A stretch of DNA of 39,479 nucleotides, taken from positions 1 to 39,479 of the forward strand of contig JAQBQH010000176.1 in NCBI GenBank assembly GCA_028287105.1. Direction: 5' to 3'. The notes under the pieces were generated by a model. The model was not told where the DNA came from. It ran no database searches and was given only the letters and a program-made list of their open reading frames with translations. The position numbers were made by a program, and so were the translations under genes. This document shows, piece by piece, positions 32,153-39,479 of this stretch. This DNA is from Myxococcales bacterium (lineage in GTDB: Bacteria > Myxococcota_A > Polyangia > Palsa-1104). Each line of letters starts with the position of its first letter. Position 1 is the first letter of the stretch.

Positions 32153-32699
32153 ACCAGTCGGGATAGCGCGCGCGGATCTCGAGCGCGAAGCCGTCGAGCG
32201 CCGCGGTCAGGCGGGCCCGGCGCCGCTCGAAGTCGGGCTCTTCCTGTTGCACCTGCGCGCGCAGCTCGGCGAGGGCGGCGACGAAGCGGGCGAACTCGTC
32301 GCCGAGCTGCTCCTCGACGGCGGCGCGCAGCCGCGAGGCCAGCGCCGGCGCTCCGCCGCCGGTGGCGATGGCGAAGCGCGCCTGCCCGAGCCGCGCCACG
32401 GCGGGCATGGCGAAGTCCGACTGCTCGGGGGCGTCGGCGCACCAGCAGAGGGCCGACTGGGCGCGCGCGGCGGCGAAGATGCGCGCGGCGAGGGCGGCGT
32501 CGTGTCCGGTGTAGAGGACGAGCCGAGCCGATGCGGCGGCGGCGTCGCTGAAGTCGGCCGGGGCGACCTGGCTCACCGCGGCGCCGGCCTCTTCGAGGAG
32601 CGCGCGTTTGCGAGCGGCGTCGTCGTCGGTGCCGACGAGGAGCACCCGCGCCCCGGCCACGTCGAAGCTGATGGGGAAGCCGCGGTCGTCGGCGCGCAT
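32139..32699 (-). CDS. Siroheme synthase N-domain protein (precorrin-2 dehydrogenase-like)
   Basis: The 186-residue protein resembles the N-terminal half of CysG and yeast Met8, which oxidise precorrin-2 and insert iron into sirohydrochlorin. It begins FPISFDVAGARVLLVG, has CWCADAPEQSDFAMPAVARL (with the Asp matching the catalytic Asp of CysG), and AIATGGGAPALASRLRAAVEEQL. The NAD-binding loop is unusual: relatives read G-G-G-x-V-A, here GTDDDAARK, so cofactor binding may be altered. Other steps of the pathway are not in the window. The stop overlaps the convergent aat gene by 14 bases. Confidence 0.85.
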   Translation of the reverse strand: MRADDRGFPISFDVAGARVLLVGTDDDAARKRALLEEAGAAVSQVAPADFSDAAAASARLVLYTGHDAALAARIFAAARAQSALCWCADAPEQSDFAMPAVARLGQARFAIATGGGAPALASRLRAAVEEQLGDEFARFVAALAELRAQVQQEEPDFERRRARLTAALDGFALEIRARYPDWFTST

Positions 32700-32708
32700 G
32701 CGTCGATT

Positions 32709-32746
32709 CTAGCAGGCGTGGAGGGACGCCGTGCGCGGGCTGCTAG
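32709..32746 (-). terminator. Nested hairpin at end of metal-uptake operon
   Basis: CTAGCAG (32709-32715) pairs with CTGCTAG (32740-32746), and inside it GGCGT (32715-32719) can pair with ACGCC (32726-32730). The outer arm contains the stop codon of the binding-protein gene. There is no long T-run, so termination or mRNA protection is likely but not certain. Confidence 0.45.
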
Positions 32747-33636
32747 GGCGTCGTGAGCTTGGCGATCACCGCGTCGACGAGACCGAAGTAGTCCTTGATG
32801 TCGCTCGTGGCGCCCACGTCGCTCGGCATGACCAGCGTCTTGGCCCCCGCCTTCTGCGCGACCAGGTCCACGGTGTTGCGCGGATAGAACGACTCCATCA
32901 GGATCAGCTTCGCCCCCTCGCGGCGCATGAAGCCGATGAGCGACGCGATGTGCGACGGCGGCGCCGGGATGCCGGGTTTCGGCTCGACGTAGCCGATCTC
33001 GACCAGGCCGAGCCACTTCGACACGTAGCTCCAGCTCTTGTGATAGGTGACGACCTTGACGCCCTTGACCGAGGCGGCGCGCTTCTCCCACTCGCCGCGG
33101 CGGTGCGCCAGCTCGTCCTCGAAGCGCTTCAGGTTCGCCGTGTAGACTTCGGTGCCGGCGCCGTCGATGGCCTTCAATCGATCGGCGATCTCGCGCGCGA
33201 TCACGAGCGCGTTCTCCGGAGGAATCCAATAGTGCGGGTTGCCGGCGGCGTGGATGTCGCCCATCGAGCGATCGACCTTGGTCGTCGGTACGTCGAGCAC
33301 CGGAATGCGCGCCGAGGCGTCGAGGTTGCCGGGCTGGCCCGGCTGGATGCGCTCGTTGCGCGAGGCGAGGATCAAGGGCGGCAGCCAGCCGATCTCCAAC
33401 TCGAGGCCGACGTGCACGAGCAGATCGGCGCGATTGAGATCGAGCACCAGGCTGGGCTTGGGCTCGACGAAGTGCGGATCCATGTAGCCATGCGAGAGCG
33501 GCTTGACGTCGACGCGATCGCCGCCGACGCGGCGGGCTAGATCGGCGAACGTCTCGATCGACGTCACCACGTGGACCTTGGCGTCGGCCCGCCCGACACC
33601 GACGAGGAGCAGCAGCGCTGCGGCGAGGGCGCGCAT
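32743..33636 (-). CDS. Metal-binding periplasmic protein of a zinc/manganese ABC transporter
   Basis: The 297-residue cluster A-I solute-binding protein (ZnuA/TroA type) has a signal peptide (about 1-19, ending ADA). Metal-ligand histidines are in the usual order: His55 (MDPHF), His135 (GNPHYW), His199 (TYHKSW), with Glu249 or a nearby acidic residue as fourth. It lacks a long His-rich loop, so zinc and manganese cannot be separated. It captures the ion in the periplasm for the permease encoded upstream in the operon. ATG 33636 overlaps the porin gene stop by one base (TAATG). Longer frames to 34041 are shadows. Confidence 0.92.
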   Translation of the reverse strand: MRALAAALLLLVGVGRADAKVHVVTSIETFADLARRVGGDRVDVKPLSHGYMDPHFVEPKPSLVLDLNRADLLVHVGLELEIGWLPPLILASRNERIQPGQPGNLDASARIPVLDVPTTKVDRSMGDIHAAGNPHYWIPPENALVIAREIADRLKAIDGAGTEVYTANLKRFEDELAHRRGEWEKRAASVKGVKVVTYHKSWSYVSKWLGLVEIGYVEPKPGIPAPPSHIASLIGFMRREGAKLILMESFYPRNTVDLVAQKAGAKTLVMPSDVGATSDIKDYFGLVDAVIAKLTTP

Positions 33637-35024
33637 TAGAACGGATGCGCCCCGTGCGCGCCGATGGCCGCCTCGAGCTGCAAGAAGGCGGCTGCCGCCA
33701 GGCGCGCCGGATGCGGCGTCGCATCGAGCGGCAAAAAGCGCGGGCCGTAGCGCAGCTCGCCGTAGAGCCTGACGCGCGAGAACTCGCTCAGCGCCCACGT
33801 GATGCTGCCCGCGCCCGCGTACTCGCGCTTGATGTTGTCGCCCGAGGGAATCCCCATCAGCTCCCCGCGCAGACCGAAGTACCAGCGACGGTGCGCCTGA
33901 ACCACCACCTGCGAATAGAGCCCGCCCTCGAGCTGCCGGTGCTTCGAGCCGCCGACGACCACGTCGGGGATGTCGCGCAAGAAGTACTCGGTCTGCCACG
34001 CCACCGACGCATAGGTCCGACTCTGATTGGCGGGTTTCCATTTGAGGTAGAGGTCGGCTCCGTAGAGGTTGTCGTAATAGTTGTCGTAGAGCGTAAGGCC
34101 ATCGACCGTCGACGGAAGGGCATCGTTGGCCGACACCCGCTGAGACGTCTTGCCGTGCGCGTAATTCAAGCCGGCATAAAGAGACGTGGTCTCGCTGAGC
34201 GGAAAGAAGGCGCGCGCGGTGCCGACGTAGGCGAAATCCCAGCGCGCGCCGCCGCCGAAGGTCTGCAGCGGCACGTCGGCGTTGGCGGGCCCGACGGAAA
34301 AGGCCGAGCCCGAGAGCACGAGATAGAACGGGAGGCGCGGGACCAGCCAGTTGACCTCGAGGCCGGGCGCGCGCAGGCCGTCGACGCCGAGCAGCTGTGC
34401 GTTCAGCGTCGGGCGGCGCGTGAAGTCCTGCAGGTGCAGGTGCTGCGCGTTCTGCCGCCCGAGGCCGGCGCGAAAGATGCCGGCCTTGATCTGCAGATTG
34501 GCCGGCAGGTTCGTTGTCGTCAGGAACGCCTCTTCGACCTCGATGCCTTGAAGGTCGGGGATGGTCAGGAAGATGTCGGCGCGGAAGTAGGGATCGACCA
34601 CGGCCTGCAGCGCCAGCTCGATCTCCTGCGCCTTGAAGCCGGTCGACTGCGGATCGTCACCGCTCTTGATGGTGCCGTCGTCGTCTTGAAACCAGCCGGC
34701 GGCGAAGTCGACGATGGCGCTGATGTCGGGGTTGAGTGACGTGAAGATGCGCCCCATCGCGGCGCCGAAGCCGCTGCCGCTCGTCGGCTGGCCCGAGGCC
34801 ATGCCGGGCGCTGCCGTCGCTGCGTCGGGCGCGGCCGGGGCGGTTTGGCCCGGTTGCGCCTTGGCCTTTTGCGCGGCCACGTCGTTCTTGAGCGCTTTGT
34901 CGATCTCTTCGGTGGAAACGTCGGCAGGGCCGCCACCGTCGGGAGGAGCGCCGCCGTCCACCTGGGCGCGCGCGGACGTCGCGGCCGAGACCACGACTAC
35001 CAGGAGCGAGAGTCGAAGCATCAT
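33636..35024 (-). CDS. Outer-membrane porin-like protein in metal-uptake operon
   Basis: The 462-residue protein has a signal peptide (ending ARA-Q), a Pro/Ala-rich linker (about 25-85) and a beta-barrel body. Alternating strands with aromatic girdles are seen throughout (ARWDFAYVGTARAFFPL, TTSLYAGLNYAHG, YLKWKPANQSRTYASVAWQTEY, GLRGELMGIPSG), ending in HPF. The terminal Phe is typical of outer-membrane barrels recognised by BamA. Because it sits inside a zinc/manganese ABC operon, it may let the metal or its chelate through the outer membrane (inference). ATG 35024 and ATG 35021 are adjacent; the second is better spaced from AAGGG. Confidence 0.82.
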   Translation of the reverse strand: MMLRLSLLVVVVSAATSARAQVDGGAPPDGGGPADVSTEEIDKALKNDVAAQKAKAQPGQTAPAAPDAATAAPGMASGQPTSGSGFGAAMGRIFTSLNPDISAIVDFAAGWFQDDDGTIKSGDDPQSTGFKAQEIELALQAVVDPYFRADIFLTIPDLQGIEVEEAFLTTTNLPANLQIKAGIFRAGLGRQNAQHLHLQDFTRRPTLNAQLLGVDGLRAPGLEVNWLVPRLPFYLVLSGSAFSVGPANADVPLQTFGGGARWDFAYVGTARAFFPLSETTSLYAGLNYAHGKTSQRVSANDALPSTVDGLTLYDNYYDNLYGADLYLKWKPANQSRTYASVAWQTEYFLRDIPDVVVGGSKHRQLEGGLYSQVVVQAHRRWYFGLRGELMGIPSGDNIKREYAGAGSITWALSEFSRVRLYGELRYGPRFLPLDATPHPARLAAAAFLQLEAAIGAHGAHPF

Positions 35025-35054
35025 TGTCCCTTCATTGTCCCGTCACTGTCCCTT
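35022..35054. repeat. Three 11-bp tandem repeats at permease/porin junction
   Basis: Units at 35022-35032, 35033-35043 and 35044-35054 differ at only two or three positions. On the minus strand each holds GGGACA-TG-like text; the permease stop lies in the first copies read and the porin ATG at the last. The repeats also supply the GGGAC near the porin start. Confidence 0.8.
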
Positions 35055-35903
35055 GAGGCGCAGCCGAATCAGACCGGGCACCAGGAAGAGCGCCGACGAC
35101 ATCACCATCGACGCGCCGGTCGGGAGCGACCAGCGAAACGAGATCCAGTAGCCGACGAAGGCGGAGATCACCGCCACCACGACCGAGATGGTGAACACCG
35201 ACCACATGCGCGACCCGAGCAGCAGGCCTACGGCGGGCGGGATCACCATGAACGCGAACACCGGCAGGGCGCCGATGGCGCGCGTGGAGACCGAGATGGC
35301 GACGGCGAAGGTGAGGAAGAGCAGCAGCGACCAACCGCGCGTGCGGAGGCCGAGCGTGCGCGCCATCTCGGAGTCGAAGACGGTGAAGATGAACTCTTTG
35401 CCGAAGAGCCCGTGCACGAGGCCGACGGCGATGGCGGCGCCGGCCATGATGGCGAGCTGCTCGGGCGGCACGGCCACTGCGTTGCCGTAGAGGAGATCGT
35501 TGACCTCGTGCGCCTCCTGCGTCACGCGCGGCGAGTTCAAGATCAAGATGACGCCGGCGGCGGCGACGAGATAGCCGAGGCCGACCACGGTCTCGCCGGC
35601 GAGGCGGCGATGGCCGAGGTTGAACGAGAAGAGCGCCGCCACGAGCGCGGCGAAGGCGGTCGCGTACCACAACGGATGCAGCCACAAGGGCGCGTGGTGC
35701 GGATCGATGCCCATGACCGAGCAGAGCAAGAAGGCGAGCGCCACGCCGACGCCCGAGGCCTGCGACATGGCCGCCGACACGAAGACGATGCGCTTCAAGA
35801 CGATGTAGACGCCGACGAACGCACAGAGCGCGGCGGCGATGACGGCGACGAGAAGCGGGTCGCGCCAGAGAAAGTAGGATTCCCAGAAGCCGACGTCGGT
35901 CAC
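35043..35903 (-). CDS. ABC-3 family metal permease (ZnuB/MntB type)
   Basis: The 286-residue inner-membrane protein has about eight spans and belongs to the ABC-3 family of zinc/manganese/iron permeases. Recognisable parts are SYFLWRDPLLVAVIAAALCAFVG at the start, GVYIVLKRIVFVSAAMSQASGVGVALAF (the conserved loop contacting the ATPase), and MARTLGLRTRGWSLLLF. GTG 35903 overlaps the ATPase gene stop (GTGA). Longer frames to 36287 are shadows. It works with the ATPase and binding protein of this operon. Confidence 0.92.
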   Translation of the reverse strand: MTDVGFWESYFLWRDPLLVAVIAAALCAFVGVYIVLKRIVFVSAAMSQASGVGVALAFLLCSVMGIDPHHAPLWLHPLWYATAFAALVAALFSFNLGHRRLAGETVVGLGYLVAAAGVILILNSPRVTQEAHEVNDLLYGNAVAVPPEQLAIMAGAAIAVGLVHGLFGKEFIFTVFDSEMARTLGLRTRGWSLLLFLTFAVAISVSTRAIGALPVFAFMVIPPAVGLLLGSRMWSVFTISVVVAVISAFVGYWISFRWSLPTGASMVMSSALFLVPGLIRLRLKGQ

Positions 35904-36655
35904 GATTTCTCCGGCTCGGCGAAGATGACGCTGTGGCCGTCGACGATGCGAACGGCGATCGGTCGACCGTAGATTTGCGACAGCCGCGCCGAGGTCAGGA
36001 GCTCGACGCGCGGTCCCACGGCGACCGGCTGATCGCGGCCGGCCATGAGCACCAGCGTCTCGACGTGATCGGCGACCGCGCCGAGCTGATGCGAAATGAG
36101 GATGACGGCGATGCCGCGCTTGGTGAACGAGCGGATGAGGTCGAGCATGGCGCGCTCGGACGGTAGATCCATGCCGGTCGTGGGCTCGTCGAGCGCCAGG
36201 ATCTCCGGCTCGGCGGCGAGCGCGCGCGCCACCAGCACGCGCTGGCGCTGGCCGCCCGAGAGCGCGTGGAAGGGGCGTGAGGACCACTCGAGCGCTCCCA
36301 CGTCGGCGAGGGCGGCGCGCGTGCGCTGAACGTCGGCGTCGCCGGGCCGCTTGCCGGCGCCGATGAGCCCGTAGCGCCCCATGAGCGCAACCTCGAACGC
36401 GGTCAGCGGAAAGCTGACGTCGACGCCGGCGCGCTGCGGGACGTAGCCGAAGCGCGGGCGCTGCTTGGGGAACACGATCGATCCGGCGATGGGCGGCAGG
36501 AGGCCGAGCAGGGTCCTGACCAGCGTCGTCTTGCCGCTGCCGTTGGGCCCGACGATGCCGAGCGCGTCGCCGGCCTGGATGCCGAGAGAGATCGGCGGCA
36601 GCACGGCGGTGCCGTGATAGCCGACCTCGACCGCCTGCAGATCGACCAGGCTCAC
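35900..36655 (-). CDS. ABC transporter ATPase for metal uptake (ZnuC type)
   Basis: The 251-residue ATPase has Walker A GPNGSGKT (36-43), Q-loop YVPQRAGVD, signature ALSGGQRQR (131-139), Walker B EILALDEPTT (151-160) and the switch His189 in ISHQ. It powers import by the adjacent permease. GTG 36655 overlaps the stop of the SRPBCC gene (GTGA), so it is translationally linked to it. The frame extends far upstream, but that part is antisense-like and rejected. Confidence 0.95.
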   Translation of the reverse strand: MSLVDLQAVEVGYHGTAVLPPISLGIQAGDALGIVGPNGSGKTTLVRTLLGLLPPIAGSIVFPKQRPRFGYVPQRAGVDVSFPLTAFEVALMGRYGLIGAGKRPGDADVQRTRAALADVGALEWSSRPFHALSGGQRQRVLVARALAAEPEILALDEPTTGMDLPSERAMLDLIRSFTKRGIAVILISHQLGAVADHVETLVLMAGRDQPVAVGPRVELLTSARLSQIYGRPIAVRIVDGHSVIFAEPEKS

Positions 36656-37080
36656 GCGCCCTTCGCTTCGACCAGCGCCTTGAAGCGCTCCATCGAGCGA
36701 TGAACTTCGCCGTCGAGCTTGGCGAAAACCGGTCCGGCGATGAGGCGCGCTCCGAGGCCTGAAAAACATTCGCGCGACGTGACGCGGGTCAACCCCGGAT
36801 TATTCACGGAAAAGAGATACGAGTGGTCGCCGCGCACGCCGAGCGCGCCGCCGAGCCAGCGAATGCGCTCCCCTGGCGAATATTCTTCGATGGTTACCTT
36901 GACCGGCAGGGTCGCCGGTCCGGCGGCGAACGAGAGCTTGAGCTGGCCACGATGGCGCAGCTCGCCGCTGACGGCGCGCAACATGGGAAACCAATCGGTC
37001 CAGGTCCCCAGATCGGAGAAGATTCGCCAACACTCGTCGGGCGTGGCCGCGACGTCTATGGCGTGCTGCACGGTCGGCAC
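36652..37080 (-). CDS. SRPBCC (START-like) protein, first gene of metal-uptake operon
   Basis: The 142-residue protein has a polyketide-cyclase/SRPBCC fold pattern: HAIDVAATPDECWRIFSDL (the usual start, with W-R-I-F), TWTDWFP, VTIEEYSPGERIRW and a long C-terminal helix (MERFKALVEAKGA). These proteins hold hydrophobic ligands in a cup. No ligand can be read from sequence. Start GTG 37080 is preferred, as the longer frame crosses the divergent promoter. Its placement in front of a metal ABC operon is unusual. Confidence 0.8.
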   Translation of the reverse strand: MPTVQHAIDVAATPDECWRIFSDLGTWTDWFPMLRAVSGELRHRGQLKLSFAAGPATLPVKVTIEEYSPGERIRWLGGALGVRGDHSYLFSVNNPGLTRVTSRECFSGLGARLIAGPVFAKLDGEVHRSMERFKALVEAKGA

Positions 37081-37113
37081 GGGCCGGCACTCTACCGCAA
37101 CGGTGGTTTGGTG

Positions 37114-37121
37114 ACTATACT
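37114..37121. promoter_or_regulatory. Palindromic -10 boxes between SRPBCC and sigma-factor genes
   Basis: ACTATACT gives TATACT on the plus strand (37116-37121) and TATAGT on the minus strand. Predicted starts are about 37128 (five bases before ATG 37133 of the sigma gene) and 37107 (27 bases before GTG 37080). No -35 boxes are clear and no Zur-type palindrome was seen. Confidence 0.5.
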
Positions 37122-37132
37122 GGCCCGTTCGA

Positions 37133-38235
<1,103 letters not shown>

Positions 38236-38239
<4 letters not shown>

Positions 38240-39114
38240 GCGACGACGGGGCGACGGGATCGAACGTGCCGCACAAGGGCACGCTCTACGTGGTGGCGAC
38301 GCCGATCGGCAACCTCGAGGACATGACCTTGCGCGCCATTCGCGTGCTCAAGGAAGTGCCGGTCATCGCCGCCGAGGACACGCGGGCGGCGCAGAACCTG
38401 CTCCGGCACTTCGAGATCTCGCGGCCGACGATGGTCAGCTTCTTCGAGGGCAACGAAGCGGGGCGCACCGAGCATCTGCTGGCGCGGCTCGGCGGTGGCG
38501 AGGATGTGGCGCTCATCTCGGAGGCGGGCACGCCGGGCGTTTCGGATCCGGGGGCGCGGCTGGTGGCGGCGGCGGTCGAGGCGGGCGTGCGCGTCATCCC
38601 CATCCCCGGGGCGTCGGCGGCGATCGCGGCGCTGGTGGCCTCCGGTCTGCCGACCGACGAGTTCTACTTCGTCGGCTTTCCGCAGCGGGACGGCGGGCCG
38701 CGGCTGCAGTCGTTCGCGCGGCTGCGGCCGATCGAGGCGACGCTGATCTTGTACGAGGCGCCGGGGCGTACGGCGTCGACGCTGCATGACCTGGCGGCCG
38801 TGTTCGGGCGCGAGCGGCGCGCCTGCGTGGCGCGCGAGCTGACCAAGATCCACGAGGAGCTGGTGCGCGGCACGCTCGGCGAGCTCATCGCGCACTTCAC
38901 CGAGACGCCGCCGCGTGGCGAGGTGACCATCGTGGTGCAGGGCTCGGCGCCGGCGGAGGCCGTCGAGGCGGCGACCATCGACGTCGAGGCCGAGGTGAAG
39001 CGCCGGCTGTCGGGGGGCGAGTCGCCGAAGGAGATCGCCGCCGCACTGGCGCTCAAGACCGGCAAGCAGCGCCGGCAGATCTACCAGCTCGCCATCGCGC
39101 TCAAGCGCGACTAG
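38236..39114 (+). CDS. rsmI: 16S rRNA (cytidine1402-2'-O)-methyltransferase
   Basis: The 292-residue enzyme methylates the 2'-hydroxyl of C1402 in 16S rRNA using SAM. Family motifs in order are [57 protein letters not shown], and FYFVGFPQR. The C-terminal helical region ends [14 protein letters not shown], as usual. TTG 38236 overlaps the sigma gene stop; GTG 38266 (just before PHKGTLYVV) is an alternative start that loses ten residues. It is the last gene before the structured repeats. Confidence 0.95.
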
Positions 39115-39134
39115 TACCGAGGACGGCTGGGTTC

Positions 39135-39277
39135 GCGGACGCAGTGAGGCGACCTCCCGGCGTCGTAATCCGTCGGAGTCGCGGCTGGGCGGCGTGCTCC
39201 CCCCTCGGGGCCGCCCAGGTCGCGCTTGGCGCGACGGGGCCCCTCTACGCCGCCGGGGGTCGCCTCACTGCGTCCGC
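39135..39277 (+). repeat. Structured inverted repeat, copy A
   Basis: This copy lies 20 bases after the stop of rsmI in a 365-base stretch without a credible gene. Its ends 39135-39154 and 39258-39277 are perfect 20-base inverted repeats; a weaker pairing of about 12 more bases continues inwards (with one bulged T and one mismatch). Inside is a short perfect hairpin (GTCGCGC/GCGCGAC) and a closing GGGGCC/GGCCCC pair. By hand-alignment it matches the reverse complement of copy B at about 110 of 143 positions. Confidence 0.9.
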
Positions 39278-39334
39278 TCTTGCGCCTGGTACCCGGGCGC
39301 TCCCTCGCTCATTGCCACGTGCCCAAGGCGCAGA

Positions 39335-39478
39335 GCGGAGGTAGCAAGGCGCGCTGCCGGCGGCGTAAAGGACCCGCGTCGCGCGCAGCGCGACATCAGC
39401 GGGTCCGCTGGAGGAGCACGCCGCGCAGCGGCGACTGCGACGGCTTCCGACGCCGGCAGCGCGCCTTGCTACCTCCGC
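39335..39478 (-). repeat. Structured inverted repeat, copy B (reverse orientation)
   Basis: Its ends 39335-39362 and 39451-39478 are perfect 28-base inverted repeats with an 88-base loop. The loop contains a GGACCCGC/GCGGGTCC pair enclosing GTCGCGC/GCGCGAC. Read on the minus strand, it aligns with copy A over its full length. The outer arms differ from copy A at six of 20 places, yet in each copy the partner base has changed to match. The 57-base spacer to copy A also has a weak inverted end pair. Confidence 0.9.
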
Positions 39479-39479
39479 G

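Noticed and set aside
37081-37132. Zur-type operator before the metal-uptake operon
   Set aside because: The only palindrome there is the ACTATA-type -10; nothing resembles a zinc-repressor site.
39144-39344. 66-codon frame after rsmI
   Set aside because: It runs through repeat copy A and the spacer, has no domain, and the stem structure explains the sequence better.
39135-39478. Integron attC-like sites
   Set aside because: The long palindromes recall attC sites, but no RYYYAAC/GTTRRRY core sites or integrase gene were seen.

Overview
The window is GC-rich DNA packed with collinear, often overlapping genes. It looks like the chromosome of a member of the Myxococcota (former Deltaproteobacteria). 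The signs are two PilZ-type TIGR02266 domains, a DUF4388 tail on a response regulator, a MopE-type metal-binding motif, a MYXO-CTERM-like protein tail, an FHA-type sigma-54 activator, many lipoproteins and very large S41 peptidase and sulfatase-fold proteins. The genus cannot be named from this sequence. No tRNA, rRNA, CRISPR array, transposase or phage gene was seen.

Layout. (1) 1-5629: a minus-strand pair (coiled-coil protein, then a REC-like/GHKL ATPase/membrane protein cut by the window edge) faces a plus-strand run of an FG-GAP lipoprotein, a TPR protein, a PilZ protein and a PilZ-REC-DUF4388 regulator. (2) 5630-10119: an accessory patch with a PQQ-type sugar dehydrogenase lipoprotein, an exported alpha/beta hydrolase, an unknown lipoprotein, a plastocyanin-like copper lipoprotein, a probable frameshifted lipoprotein relic and a 41-bp duplicated scrap. 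(3) 10120-23774: nine minus-strand genes, mostly overlapping or a few bases apart: a sulfatase-fold membrane enzyme, three GT-C-like membrane glycosyltransferases, a hypothetical exported protein, a GHKL ATPase with four PEGA repeats, a NAGPA-type phosphodiester glycosidase, an FHA/sigma-54 activator and a lipoprotein. This looks like one unit for building, modifying and sensing an envelope glycan. (4) 23797-25832: a divergent fourth membrane glycosyltransferase and a small membrane protein. (5) 25871-32699: a giant S41 peptidase, a membrane protein, exopolyphosphatase (Ppx), leucyl/phenylalanyl-tRNA transferase (Aat) and a siroheme synthase N-domain protein. (6) 32743-37080: a minus-strand zinc/manganese-type uptake operon (SRPBCC protein, ATPase, permease, porin-like protein, binding protein). 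(7) 37133-39114: an RpoH-type sigma factor and RsmI. (8) 39115-39479: no gene, but two inverted copies of a long hairpin-forming repeat.

The most unusual signals are these. The two hairpin repeats after rsmI differ in sequence, yet each keeps a perfect outer stem through paired changes. The nine-gene operon combines glycan synthesis, phosphodiester chemistry and a possible membrane-to-sigma-54 signalling chain. Divergent promoters with back-to-back -10 boxes lie almost on the start codons. Gene calls rest on reading frames and remembered family motifs; no database search was possible.
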